A DNA stretch of 64,000 nt from an uncultured Prevotellaceae bacterium (GTDB lineage: Bacteria > Bacteroidota > Bacteroidia > Bacteroidales > Bacteroidaceae), in NCBI GenBank assembly GCA_900316445.1, contig ONCZ01000013.1, positions 1-64,000 on the forward strand, given 5' to 3'. Numbering within the stretch: the stretch's first letter is position 1; each line of letters starts with the position of its first letter. The notes under the pieces were generated by a model. The model saw nothing but the letters and a program-made list of their open reading frames with translations. It was not told the DNA's origin and searched no databases. The position numbers were made by a program, and so were the translations under genes. This document shows, piece after piece, positions 44,107-52,800 of the stretch.

Positions 44107-44129
44107 ACTATAAACTATAAACTATAAAC
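43941..44129. repeat. 36-bp inverted repeat flanking the flippase 3' end
   Basis: 43941-43976 and the reverse complement of 44094-44129 match at 35 of 36; both are runs of the heptamer TTTATAG plus GATGATTA. The left arm codes for E-F-I-V-Y-S-L-W-F-I in a membrane segment; the right arm runs over the stop codon. Confidence 0.8.
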
Positions 44130-44133
44130 AAAA

Positions 44134-45339
44134 TCACTCCCTTCCAAAAAGGTATTTCTTCAAAAAAGGACTGACGCGGAGCAGCTGGGAGGTGATGACG
44201 CAGAAGGCGACCACCACCAGTGCGACGGCAAGGGCTGCTGTGGTGTCGAGGATGAAGTTATGACGGTTTACTCGGAAGAACTCACCCACCATCGGCAACT
44301 TCGGCAGGAAGAAATAGTGAAGCAGATAGATGTCGAGTGTGCGACGGCCGATGAACTGCAGGCTACGTCCCAAGACGGTCTTATCAGAGAAGAAATCGCT
44401 GTAATGCCTGAAGAACATGAATACTATCGTCAGCAGCAGGAACATCGCGAGGGTGTGGGGCAGTGAGGCCCACTCCAGTCGGAAGTAGTGCCACTTGATC
44501 ACTTCGATCGTGGTGATGAGTGCCAGAAGAACCACTACGGGGAAGAACCAGCGCGAGTCCATCAGCCGCTGCGCACGCTCCCAGTAGCGATGCACGATGG
44601 CACCGTAGAGGAAGAAGGGGAAGTAGCGTATCATCTCCACGAGGCTGGAATAGTTCATAAACGCGTTTGGCTGTCCTTTGTGACCCAAGGCCCAGGAGAA
44701 CTGACGGGGCAGGTAGCAGGTCTCGAAGAGGCAGAGGGAGACGAGGAAGAGAAGAAGGATCAGAATCGGGGGTGCGGGGGTACGGGGGACAGCCTCATTT
44801 GAGGCTGAGGGTACGAGAATACCTTTTGCATTAGTGTCTGCGCTTGATCTATTCTCGCGCTCCCGCGCCCCCGCGCCCCCGTACCTCCGAAAAATTTTGC
44901 TTTCGACGTAGGAGAAGAGGTAGAACGTGAGGAGCATATAGAGCAGCACGAGGGTGAACCAGTAGCCGGCTTTCATCGAGGAGGCGAGGGCCTCGTTGAG
45001 GCTGTCGATAAAGGGCGTGGTGGGGATCATCGCCAGGAAGAGCAGGAAGAACACGGCTGTGGGGATGATCTGCACGCGCAGCTTCTTCATGGTGAGTTCT
45101 CCCAGCGTACGGGCATTCCAGATGCGACTCGCCTTATAGGCCAGGAAGCCGCTGATGAAGAAGAACAGGGGCATTCGGAAGAGCAGGAAGAACTGCAGGG
45201 CTGTCGACCAGCGTATCTGCATACCGAAGGACTTCAGGGCCACGTGGTTCGTCACCACGAGCAGCATCGTGAAGCCACGGAGGGCATCGAGCCAGCCAAG
45301 TCGCGGTTTTTTAATCGAAGAATTCAAGCTTTCCGACAT
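44134..45339 (-). CDS. Acyltransferase family 3 (OafA/NodX-like membrane O-acyltransferase)
   Basis: 401 residues, about 10 membrane segments. Family start L-G-W-L-D-A-L-R-G (about 14-22) with V-T-N-H (about 29-32), the conserved His. Such enzymes acetylate or otherwise acylate sugars of LPS, capsule or glycans at the inner membrane. Residues about 152-191, between two membrane segments, are a low-complexity loop G-G-A-G-A-R-E-R-E ... P-R-T-P-A-P-P encoded by the GC-rich repeat at 44766-44884. The start overlaps the licD-like gene by 29 bp. Part of a minus-strand run from 49008 to 44134. Confidence 0.85.
   Translation of the reverse strand: MSESLNSSIKKPRLGWLDALRGFTMLLVVTNHVALKSFGMQIRWSTALQFFLLFRMPLFFFISGFLAYKASRIWNARTLGELTMKKLRVQIIPTAVFFLLFLAMIPTTPFIDSLNEALASSMKAGYWFTLVLLYMLLTFYLFSYVESKIFRRYGGAGARERENRSSADTNAKGILVPSASNEAVPRTPAPPILILLLFLVSLCLFETCYLPRQFSWALGHKGQPNAFMNYSSLVEMIRYFPFFLYGAIVHRYWERAQRLMDSRWFFPVVVLLALITTIEVIKWHYFRLEWASLPHTLAMFLLLTIVFMFFRHYSDFFSDKTVLGRSLQFIGRRTLDIYLLHYFFLPKLPMVGEFFRVNRHNFILDTTAALAVALVVVAFCVITSQLLRVSPFLKKYLFGRE
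44766..44884. repeat. GC-rich in-frame repeat element, copy 1
   Basis: Ends in inverted GGGGGTGCGGGGGTACGGGGG / CCCGCGCCCCCGCGCCCCCG-like arms around a variable AT-richer centre containing ATTCTCG and TTGATCTATTCTCGCGC. Related copies lie at 53803-53923, 54189-54214, 55722-55818 and 57576-57620. Confidence 0.7.
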
Positions 45340-46126
45340 GTATTGCGAGTTTATTGAGATCAGGCAGTTTCATATAGTCACCGTAGAGGTGACGCAGATG
45401 GGCATCGGCATTGTGAGGCACAGGCAACTGATGGCCTTCGAAGACGTGTGTAGTCAGGGGGAAGATCTCCTTGGCATAACGGCGGTTGTGGAAGGGGATG
45501 CCCATACCGGAGGTGATGACCTTAAAAGGTGAAATGGTGAAAAGGTGAAAAGGTGAGAGCAGGGTGCGGAGGAAGGGGAAGAGCACCTTGTTATTAAAAT
45601 CGAAGATGCGACGCACGGACTTGATGGACTTAGTGTCATCGGTGCTTGTGCGCCAGATCTTATACATGTGGCCCACGGACTTCTCTGTCAGTTTGTGGAG
45701 CCAGATAGGGTGCTGCTCCATAGGGAAGATGTCGATATAGATGCCCTGCTCCTGCCACATACGGTCGTAATTGTTATGCTCGAGCATCCTTGAACGACGG
45801 TCGCGCACCTTGGCATAGTAGAAGAAATAGTAGGGATCGGTCTCGTCGTTCTGCAGCGCGAGCCACTCAGGCAGTTCCGAGGGCAATACCTCCATCAGCC
45901 GCAGATAGTCTGAGCGCATCATCTCGATGTCGAGGTCGTCGTCCCAGGGGATGAAGCCGTCGTGGCGCATGGCACCTATCAGCGTGCCGCTGCTGAGCCA
46001 GTATTTGATGTCGTGCTTCTTGCAGATCTTGTCCACCTCGAGCAGTATCTCCAGCATCCGCATCTGCTGACGCCGCAGCATCGAGCCCTCGGGATTGAAT
46101 CGTGCGCGCAGTTCCTCGTTGTTCAT
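45311..46126 (-). CDS. LicD-family phosphotransferase
   Basis: 271 residues. LicD motif S-S-G-T-L-I-G-A-M-R-H-D-G-F-I-P-W-D-D-D-L-D (about 44-65, quoted in part) with the metal-binding Asp cluster. LicD proteins transfer phosphocholine or similar groups from a CDP carrier onto sugars, fitting the CDP-forming enzyme two genes upstream. The segment S-P-F-H-L-F-T-I-S-P-F (about 194-204) comes from an AAAGGTG-type microsatellite. The 3' end overlaps the acyltransferase; the start overlaps the dehydrogenase stop (ATGA type). Cytoplasmic side of the membrane. Confidence 0.9.
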   Translation of the reverse strand: MNNEELRARFNPEGSMLRRQQMRMLEILLEVDKICKKHDIKYWLSSGTLIGAMRHDGFIPWDDDLDIEMMRSDYLRLMEVLPSELPEWLALQNDETDPYYFFYYAKVRDRRSRMLEHNNYDRMWQEQGIYIDIFPMEQHPIWLHKLTEKSVGHMYKIWRTSTDDTKSIKSVRRIFDFNNKVLFPFLRTLLSPFHLFTISPFKVITSGMGIPFHNRRYAKEIFPLTTHVFEGHQLPVPHNADAHLRHLYGDYMKLPDLNKLAIHVGKLEFFD

Positions 46127-47133
46127 TTCTTTGATATTTTTAGTCCCCAGGCGAGAACCTGATCGATCGTGGGGGTGTTGACTTGATGCTTCCGAGCCAA
46201 GTTCTGGATGATCCGCAGGCCATAGGGGAAGTCTTCCGTGAAGTATCGGCTGCTGAAATCAGGCACGAAGCCTCCCTCCACCTGTTTCATAGGCGAGAGG
46301 ATGCCCTTGAATGCCTCGATAGACTGCAACTTACGTGTGAGCGAAGCCGCATCCGTACTCTCATAATAGTCGAGGATGGTGGGGATGCTGCCCTCACGCA
46401 CTGGCAACACGCTGAGCAAGGCGAAGAACTCACGGTCCATCGCGATCAGCAGCTGAGATGCCTCTTCCGTCCACTCCTCATAGAAGAGGGGCTGCGTGGG
46501 ATAGACGATACCCTCGTGCCAGTCTTTCCACATCGTGTAAAGCCTGGAGGGGTGCAGGATGGGGTTGCTGTTGGTGAGACTCACCTCGTAATAGTTCTGC
46601 ATCAGGACGGTGGGCGTATGCAGGAGTTGTTCGATGAGTGAGCGCAGCGCCTCTTTCTCCTTCGTCTGTTCGATGGCGACGTGTAGCGTGGGTTTGTAGC
46701 CCATGAGCGTTGCAGCTCGTCCGTATTCTGTGGTACGGGCGATGAAGGGCACACGCTGGAATCCGAACAACGGTGTTGTCGCAGGCAGCATTTCCATCGC
46801 CTCAAAGAAGAAGCCTGTGCTGGAGACCACACTGCCCACAGCGGTTTTGGGCTGGAGGAAGGGACGAATCTGCTGTAGTTCCTCACGGATGGAGAAACCA
46901 GGCAGGCAGAGCATCACGATGTCTGCCTGAGGGATCACTTCCGTAGGATTGGCTGTAATCTGATGGATGGTACCTCGCAGCAGCGTTCCCTCTGGCGAGG
47001 TGATCTCCAGCTGGTGCTGCCAACGCTCAGGATGGCGTGTCAGCAGCGACACCTCGCACTCCTTATGGGCAGCGAGAAACCCCGTTACCACATGGCCCAG
47101 ATTGCCACCACCACAGATACAGACTTTTTTCAC
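46123..47133 (-). CDS. NAD(P)-dependent octopine/nopaline dehydrogenase-like enzyme
   Basis: 336 residues. Rossmann start C-I-C-G-G-G-N-L-G-H (about 4-13), an acid-containing second strand, and D-I-V-M-L-C-L-P-G (about 71-79). The C-terminal helical domain (about 180-336) fits the octopine/nopaline dehydrogenase family, which reduces imines between amino acids and keto acids, or related small substrates. In this operon it probably makes or modifies the small group that is CDP-activated by the neighbouring fusion enzyme; the substrate is unknown. The stop overlaps the licD-like start. Confidence 0.8.
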   Translation of the reverse strand: MKKVCICGGGNLGHVVTGFLAAHKECEVSLLTRHPERWQHQLEITSPEGTLLRGTIHQITANPTEVIPQADIVMLCLPGFSIREELQQIRPFLQPKTAVGSVVSSTGFFFEAMEMLPATTPLFGFQRVPFIARTTEYGRAATLMGYKPTLHVAIEQTKEKEALRSLIEQLLHTPTVLMQNYYEVSLTNSNPILHPSRLYTMWKDWHEGIVYPTQPLFYEEWTEEASQLLIAMDREFFALLSVLPVREGSIPTILDYYESTDAASLTRKLQSIEAFKGILSPMKQVEGGFVPDFSSRYFTEDFPYGLRIIQNLARKHQVNTPTIDQVLAWGLKISKK

Positions 47134-47154
47134 TTTGAACTTTGAGCTTTATGA

Positions 47155-49008
47155 TTACTTTGAGAACAGTTTCAAGGCTTCCACCAAACGGGTATTGTCC
47201 TCGTGGTTGCGGACGGCGATGCGCATATATTGCTTGTTGGAATCGAGGCCAGGCTTCAGGCTACAGTCACGCATCAGGATGTTGTGGTGGCGCAGCATAT
47301 AGATCACGATCTCCTTGGCTGTATAGGGTGGCAGCACCTCACAGAGGAAATAGTTGGCTTGTGAGGGCATCACACGGAGGAAGGGTACGGTGCGCAGCTG
47401 GCACTCGAAGCTGTCGCGCTCAGCGACGAACTTCTCGCAGGCCTTCTGGTAGTCCTTCTCGTGCTTGTTGTAGATCTGCATGAAGAACTCGGCAAACGAG
47501 TTGAGGTTCCAGATAGACACCTCTTTCTTCATCTGTGCGATGAGGGCTTTATCAGCCGAGGCGAGGATGCCCAGGCGCAGGCCTGGCACTCCAAAGCTCT
47601 TCGAGATGCTCTTCATGACGGCCATGTGGGGATAGGTCTCGAGGATCTCGTCAGAGAGCAGGGAGTTCGTGGCGTAGTCAATGCTGAAGTCCACAAAACT
47701 CTCATCGACCACCAGACGGATGCCCTTGTCCTCACACCATTGGGCGAGACGCAGAACATCGGCTTTGGGGATGAAATTGCCGGAGGGGTTATCGGGATTG
47801 ATGACCATCAGCGTCTGGATGTCCTTGTCGCCGAAGAAGGCCATGAGGTCATCGGCGGTATAGCGGTAGTCCTCGTTCTGGGGTACGAACGTCACCTGAC
47901 TGTCTTTATCGTAACGGTTAGGATATTCCTCGAAGGTCGGACGGATGAAGCCGATTTTCAGAGGTGAGTGGTGAGAGGTAAGAGGTGAGAGATTACTCAA
48001 AGACTCCATCAAGACCTTGATGAGTTCCGCAGCGCCGTTGCCAGGCACGATATAGGGCTCACTCACACCAAAGCACTTGCTGGCGATGAGCGTGTTCACC
48101 TTCATGCCTGAGGGGTATTCCGTCAGCAGGGTGTCGAAGTTGCTGCGCAGTTCGTCCTTCATGCGCTTCGAGGGGAAATAGGGATTCACCAGATAGCAGA
48201 AATCGAGCATCTGCGGAAAGCGCCAGAAGCCGCCGTAGCGTCCGTAGTATTTGCGCAGCACGTCCTGATCGTCGGCAAAGATGGCCTCTGCGATGTCGAG
48301 ATCCTGCTTGTCATCAATCTCATACCATCTCTCGTTGCCGATGGGCAGCGCCTTCATGTTGTGGCTGTTGAGCATGGAGATGATACGCAGCACGTTCTCG
48401 TAGTATTCATTGTTGCCCACCGCCTTCGTATAGGCATCGAGGAAGGGCACGTACTGATGCTGCAGGAACTCACGGCTGAGCTTGTAGATGTTGACGGTCT
48501 TGTAATAGCTGTTCACATCGGCATAGTCGAAGGCTTCTTTCGAGACGAAGTTCACGATGTTCTGGTCTTCATCCAGCCGCACCATCGTACCGTCCATCCA
48601 CGACTCGTACTTCGCCACCAGCGCGAGGTTGGGGTAGGGGTTGTCGAGGAGCATGGGAAACAGACGGTCGCTGAAGATGAGGTCGCTCTCGATGAGCAGC
48701 GTGTCGTCTTCCTGCAGTTTGTCCTTCACAATCGAGAGCGAGTAGATGTTGTTCGTCTTGTCGTAGATAGGGTTGTCTGCAAACTCGATCTTGAGTTTCC
48801 CGTCATGGCGATGACCTATGTAGTCCATCAGCTTTTGCCCTTGATAGCCTACGACAATGATGACACGGTTGAGGTTGAGCTGTGACAATTGCCCCAGCAG
48901 ACGGTCGATGAGTCGCACACCGTTTACAGGCACCATACACTTGGTGTTCTCTTTCGTCAGTTCTCCGAGTCGGCGGCCCATTCCTGCCGCCAAAATGATT
49001 GCTTGCAT
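47155..49008 (-). CDS. Cytidylyltransferase-aminotransferase fusion enzyme
   Basis: 617 residues. N-terminal nucleotidyltransferase (about 1-240): L-A-A-G-M-G-R-R-L-G, K-C-M-V-P-V, I-E-S-D-L-I-F, as in LicC, PntC and other CTP:phospho-amino-alcohol or phosphonate cytidylyltransferases. C-terminal fold-type I PLP domain (about 265-617): N-P-D-N-P-S-G-N, V-D-E-S-F-V-D-F, and the PLP Lys in S-I-S-K-S-F-G-V-P-G (about 466), closest in feel to HisC/CobD-type enzymes. The two halves should make an amino group carrier and activate it with CTP, for LicD to transfer. S-P-L-T-S-H-H-S-P-L (about 346) is a microsatellite-encoded insert between the domains' strands. Promoter TAACTTTG (49033-49040, minus). 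Confidence 0.85.
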   Translation of the reverse strand: MQAIILAAGMGRRLGELTKENTKCMVPVNGVRLIDRLLGQLSQLNLNRVIIVVGYQGQKLMDYIGHRHDGKLKIEFADNPIYDKTNNIYSLSIVKDKLQEDDTLLIESDLIFSDRLFPMLLDNPYPNLALVAKYESWMDGTMVRLDEDQNIVNFVSKEAFDYADVNSYYKTVNIYKLSREFLQHQYVPFLDAYTKAVGNNEYYENVLRIISMLNSHNMKALPIGNERWYEIDDKQDLDIAEAIFADDQDVLRKYYGRYGGFWRFPQMLDFCYLVNPYFPSKRMKDELRSNFDTLLTEYPSGMKVNTLIASKCFGVSEPYIVPGNGAAELIKVLMESLSNLSPLTSHHSPLKIGFIRPTFEEYPNRYDKDSQVTFVPQNEDYRYTADDLMAFFGDKDIQTLMVINPDNPSGNFIPKADVLRLAQWCEDKGIRLVVDESFVDFSIDYATNSLLSDEILETYPHMAVMKSISKSFGVPGLRLGILASADKALIAQMKKEVSIWNLNSFAEFFMQIYNKHEKDYQKACEKFVAERDSFECQLRTVPFLRVMPSQANYFLCEVLPPYTAKEIVIYMLRHHNILMRDCSLKPGLDSNKQYMRIAVRNHEDNTRLVEALKLFSK

Positions 49009-49048
49009 AGCGTATTAAGCTTTATTTTGGTGCAAAGTTACGAAAAAA

Positions 49049-49152
49049 GCCACAGATTACACAGATTCTCACAATTTTTTTGTATCTTTGCACTCTAAAA
49101 GTGTAATTGGTAGTACAAATTTTAATCAGTGAGAATCTGTGAAATCTGTGGC
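49049..49152. repeat. 24-bp inverted repeat around divergent promoters
   Basis: 49049-49072 and 49129-49152 are reverse complements at 23 of 24 bases (CCACAGATT-type words). Between the arms lies TATCTTTG (49083-49090) for the plus-strand glycosyltransferase, whose GTG start falls in the right arm; the minus-strand TAACTTTG of the fusion gene lies just outside the left arm. Confidence 0.8.
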
Positions 49153-50164
49153 TAAGACTGACATCGCCGTACTGCTGCTGTTCTTCAACCGCAGCGACAC
49201 GTTCCAGCAGGTGTTCGAGGCCGTGCGCCAGGCACGACCCTCGAAGCTGTTCCTCTATCAGGACGGTCCTCGTGGGGAGCGCGATAGGGAGGGCATCGAG
49301 GCCTGTCGTGAGATTGCCAGCGACGAGCACATAGACTGGGAGTGCGAGGTACACCGCATGTATCAGGAGAAGAACTACGGCTGCGACCCCTCGGAGTATA
49401 TTTCCCAGAAGTGGGCGTTCTCCATCGTCGACAAGTGTATGGTGCTTGAGGACGACGATGTGCCCTCACAGTCGTTCTTCCCTTTCTGCAAGGAGATGCT
49501 CGACCGTTATGAGCACGACGAGCGCATCACGATGATCTCGGGCTTCAACATCGACGAGGTGACGGCCGACTGTCCCTACGACTATTTCTTCACCTCCACC
49601 TTCGCCATCTGGGGCTGGGCATCGTGGCGCAGAGTCATCGACCAGTGGGACGGCAAGTACTCCTTCCTCGACGATGCCTACAACATGCGGCAGCTGGAGG
49701 CGCTGGCCCGTCAGCGTGACTATCGCAAGGATATGATCCCCATGTTCCGCAACCATCGTCAGACGGGCAAGGAATACTATGAGAGCATCTTCTGGGCGTC
49801 GATGCTCTTCAACTCCGGCCTCGCCATCATGCCTGCGAAGAACCAGGTGAACAATCTCGGACTGATGGCAGACTCCACCCATTTCACGGCCTCTGCGAAG
49901 ACCACACCCCATCGCCTGCGCCGTATCTTCACGATGCAGCGCCACGAGCTGTCATTCCCCTTGAAGCATCCACGCTACATCATAGAGAATGTGGAATATA
50001 AGGAACGGCTCTATCGCACCAACGGCTGGAACCACCCTTGGATCAAGATCGGCAACTCTCTGGAAGAACTCTGGCTGAATCTGCGTTATGGACAATTCCA
50101 GAATATCAGACGGTCAATAGCCCGTCGCCTTCGTAAGTGGACTGGCACTTACCACCACGCTTAG
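49139..50164 (+). CDS. Glycosyltransferase (GT-A type, GT2-like)
   Basis: 341 residues from a GTG at 49139; a second GTG three codons later is as likely. I-A-V-L-L-L-F-F-N-R opening, a nucleotide-binding region and the metal-binding V-L-E-D-D-D-V-P-S (about 99-107), then W-G-W-A-S-W-R-R and a basic C-terminal third. Cytoplasmic glycan assembly enzyme. The start codon and first codons are inside the inverted repeat at 49049-49152, so the protein's first residues derive from a repeat. It overlaps the convergent membrane-protein gene by 4 bp. Confidence 0.85.
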   Translation: MKSVAKTDIAVLLLFFNRSDTFQQVFEAVRQARPSKLFLYQDGPRGERDREGIEACREIASDEHIDWECEVHRMYQEKNYGCDPSEYISQKWAFSIVDKCMVLEDDDVPSQSFFPFCKEMLDRYEHDERITMISGFNIDEVTADCPYDYFFTSTFAIWGWASWRRVIDQWDGKYSFLDDAYNMRQLEALARQRDYRKDMIPMFRNHRQTGKEYYESIFWASMLFNSGLAIMPAKNQVNNLGLMADSTHFTASAKTTPHRLRRIFTMQRHELSFPLKHPRYIIENVEYKERLYRTNGWNHPWIKIGNSLEELWLNLRYGQFQNIRRSIARRLRKWTGTYHHA

Positions 50165-51639
50165 AGTATCGATTTGATCGGCGTAAGCAGGAAATAGGTT
50201 AACAAAATACCATTATAGGTAAAGAGATACGCTGTCAGGGCGGTGATGGCGAGACGGATGGCGAGGGCTCCTTTTCTCCTTACTCCATCTCTCCTTTTCT
50301 CCTTTAATAAATACGCCGTCGCGATGGGCAGGATAAACAGGAAATGCGGTGCCATAATAAACACTTCGTTGATGCCGAAGCCCAGCACCAGATGAATTCC
50401 CATATCTATCGCCAGGCACGAAAGACAGAGCTGCAGGAAACGGCTCCGTCGCCCATACCACACACCCACCAGTGCCAGCAGCACCACCAGCGCCTCAATC
50501 ACATAACTGAATACAGACAGATACGGCACGAACAGCGGACGCCCCACGAGTGTATCCTCGAGAAAGTGCCGGCGATGGAACTGTATGGTCTCGCCCAGCA
50601 GATTCTCATAGATCGTGTGCCAGCGCGAGGTCGAGATGTCCGTCCATTTCAGATAGCCGTGATCCTCCATAGGCTTGCCCGTCTTCGCTGCCTGACGCTT
50701 CAAGACGGCCTCACGACGGGCTTTCTTAGCCTCATATTGTGCCCTCTCTTCTGGTGACATCTTCGCCACACGCTCTTTCATCCTTTCACTTTTCATCCTT
50801 TCCACCTTTTCCCGTGCCTGTTGACGAGGCTCCACAAACGTATGATGCTGCCATACAGCAATACCCCACAACAATGCAGAGGGCAGGATGAATGCCAGCA
50901 GCAGATACTTGATGAGAGGTGAGAGGTGAGAGGTGAGAGGTGAGAAGCGTGGTTTGAGATTGACGAATAATGCAGAGAGAAACACCTTGGCGCCGTTGGT
51001 GAGGGTGACGCCTGTGGTGATGATGAAGAGCACAGCCGACTGCCACCAGCGTAACTCCCTGCCCTTCTTGATACAGATGCCTGAGATATAAAGCGTCATC
51101 AACAGCAGGAACATCGATACCGTGAAGTGGTCTGGCACAATCACCGACAGCAACAGATACGCCATCGAGAAGGCGAACATCGTCAGCAGCGTGGCATCGT
51201 CGCGTCGCAGTCCCACAACCTCACGATGGATGCGATACAAAAACACATAGGAATACAATGAACTGGCAATCACCACCAGCGCCACTATATACTGCACGCA
51301 GTTCACACCTGTCACCCAGGTGAGTCCCTGGTTCAACAGCCACAGCGGCCAGATGAAGAACGCCAGCAGCGGATGACGGTGTGCCTCATAGACCACATCC
51401 CAGTCTGTCACCGTCAGATAGGTGTAAGGGTCGTAGCCAGACAGGTGCAGCTCACGTTCGAACACCTTCCAATAGGGTCCGAAGCCAGGCTGCAGGAACA
51501 GTTCGTGGAGCCGGAAGATGAACAGGGCGTTCAGGACCACGATGACCGTCAGGGCCACCGCTGCCTGTACCCGTTCCTCTGGTTTCAGCCGGAACAGGCC
51601 GAACACGTCCGTGATCATCTTCCTGACTCCCGTATCCAT
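50161..51639 (-). CDS. Polytopic membrane protein (DUF6080-like, possible glycosyltransferase)
   Basis: 492 residues with about 10-11 membrane segments. The loop after the first segment contains Y-W-K-V-F-E-R-E-L-H-L-S-G-Y-D-P-Y, and then a V-Y-E-A-H-R-H-P-L-L motif, a layout like GT-C type lipid-sugar-dependent enzymes and matching Bacteroidetes proteins called DUF6080. Two odd stretches: S-P-L-T-S-H-L-S-P-L (about 236-245), encoded by a GAGAGGTGA microsatellite, and a long Lys/Arg/Glu loop (about 278-320). A role in the neighbouring glycan pathway is inferred from place. Confidence 0.65.
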   Translation of the reverse strand: MDTGVRKMITDVFGLFRLKPEERVQAAVALTVIVVLNALFIFRLHELFLQPGFGPYWKVFERELHLSGYDPYTYLTVTDWDVVYEAHRHPLLAFFIWPLWLLNQGLTWVTGVNCVQYIVALVVIASSLYSYVFLYRIHREVVGLRRDDATLLTMFAFSMAYLLLSVIVPDHFTVSMFLLLMTLYISGICIKKGRELRWWQSAVLFIITTGVTLTNGAKVFLSALFVNLKPRFSPLTSHLSPLIKYLLLAFILPSALLWGIAVWQHHTFVEPRQQAREKVERMKSERMKERVAKMSPEERAQYEAKKARREAVLKRQAAKTGKPMEDHGYLKWTDISTSRWHTIYENLLGETIQFHRRHFLEDTLVGRPLFVPYLSVFSYVIEALVVLLALVGVWYGRRSRFLQLCLSCLAIDMGIHLVLGFGINEVFIMAPHFLFILPIATAYLLKEKRRDGVRRKGALAIRLAITALTAYLFTYNGILLTYFLLTPIKSIL

Positions 51640-51647
51640 AAGTGGTT

Positions 51648-52079
51648 CTACATTCTGAAGAATCCGAAGAAGTACATCACAGCCGCCTGGCGCTTGCTCG
51701 ACATATCCTCCACACGCCCGATGATTGAGCCGTTCTTGCGGATGTTGCCGTTGTCCTCCACGCGTCCGATAATCGAGCCATTCAGGCGTACATCACCGTT
51801 GTTTTCAATCCTTCCGATGATAGATCCACGCTTACGGATGTCACCGTTGTTCTCGATACGGCCCTCGATGGAGCCATTCACACGGATGTCGCCGTTAGAC
51901 TCGAAGCGGCCTTTGATAGAGCCATTGAGGCGCACGTCACCGTTGGCTTCGATCTGTCCCACGATGGAACCTCCCAGGCGCAGTTTCTGTACGTTACCAG
52001 CGTCTGCATTGACGCAAACACCCAACAGCAGCACGAGGGCCACTGCCAGTCTCATCACTAAATTCTTGTTCTGTTTCAT
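51648..52079 (-). CDS. Secreted protein of 16-residue N-G-S-I-x-G-R repeats
   Basis: 143 residues. Signal peptide (about 1-27, ending A-D-A-G), then five full and one partial copies of a 16-residue unit of pattern N-G-S-I-x-G-R-x-E-x-N-G-D-I-R-x (about 33-124), and a short hydrophobic tail. Regular G-S-I and G-D-I/V spacing suggests a beta-solenoid. The DNA shows matching 48-bp repeats. It starts 28 bp below a gap with no clear promoter and ends 8 bp before the membrane-protein gene, so the two may be one transcript. Function unknown. Confidence 0.75.
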   Translation of the reverse strand: MKQNKNLVMRLAVALVLLLGVCVNADAGNVQKLRLGGSIVGQIEANGDVRLNGSIKGRFESNGDIRVNGSIEGRIENNGDIRKRGSIIGRIENNGDVRLNGSIIGRVEDNGNIRKNGSIIGRVEDMSSKRQAAVMYFFGFFRM

Positions 52080-52107
52080 TGTTTAATGGTTTAAAATGGG
52101 TTATATG

Positions 52108-52785
52108 TCATTTACAGTTGAATGCGAGCACTTGGCGGTTTTCGAGCCAGCCTACCAGACGGTCGCCGATATGTACGGGCCCTACGCCGGCTGGGGTGCC
52201 GGTATAGAGCAGGTCGCCCGTCTTCAGCGTGAAGAACTGCGAGATATAGGCGATGATCTCGTCTACGGTGTAGAGCATGTCCGACGTACAGCCCTCCTGC
52301 ACGGTCTTCCCCTCGCGCCCTTGCCGTCGGTCTTCCTCCGTCTGGATGTCGAGGTGGAAGTGCAGCCGCTGTAGCCCAGACTGTTCGCAGGGCGCCTCAG
52401 GATCCGTCAACAGTTTCTCCTTGGGCACCCACTCGCCGATGGCGGCAGAGCCGTCGAAGCCCTTGCAGATGGTCCAGGGCTGACCTGCCTCAGAAGCTTT
52501 CTTCTGCAGGTCACGGGCTGTGAAGTCGATGCCTATCGTCAGGGCGTCGTAGTAACGGTGGGCAAAGCGCTGGGGGATGTTCTTACCCAGCCGACAGATG
52601 CGTACCACCACCTCCGTCTCGTAGTCGATGCGTCCGAGGTGGTCAGGGATGAAGAAGGGCTTCCCCTGGTTCAGTATCGCCGAGTCCGCCTTCGTAAAGA
52701 TCACGGGTTCGTCAGGGCGCTTCAGCGTCCCGTGCAGCTCCTGGTTATGCGCTGCGTAATTCATTCCTATCGCAAATATCTTCAT
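52108..52785 (-). CDS. Fumarylacetoacetate hydrolase family enzyme
   Basis: 225 residues, the length of the short FAHD1-like branch. Starts M-K-I-F-A-I-G-M-N-Y with V-I-F-T-K-A-D-S, Y-E-T-E-V-V-V-R-I carrying the metal-binding acids, G-I-D-F-T-A-R-D-L-Q and T-G-T-P-A-G-V-G-P near the C-terminus. Members are acylpyruvate hydrolases, oxaloacetate decarboxylases or 2-hydroxyhepta-2,4-diene-1,7-dioate isomerases; the actual substrate cannot be told. Cytoplasmic, one gene, no pathway neighbours. Confidence 0.88.
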   Translation of the reverse strand: MKIFAIGMNYAAHNQELHGTLKRPDEPVIFTKADSAILNQGKPFFIPDHLGRIDYETEVVVRICRLGKNIPQRFAHRYYDALTIGIDFTARDLQKKASEAGQPWTICKGFDGSAAIGEWVPKEKLLTDPEAPCEQSGLQRLHFHLDIQTEEDRRQGREGKTVQEGCTSDMLYTVDEIIAYISQFFTLKTGDLLYTGTPAGVGPVHIGDRLVGWLENRQVLAFNCK

Positions 52786-52800
52786 AATCTTTTTATTTTT

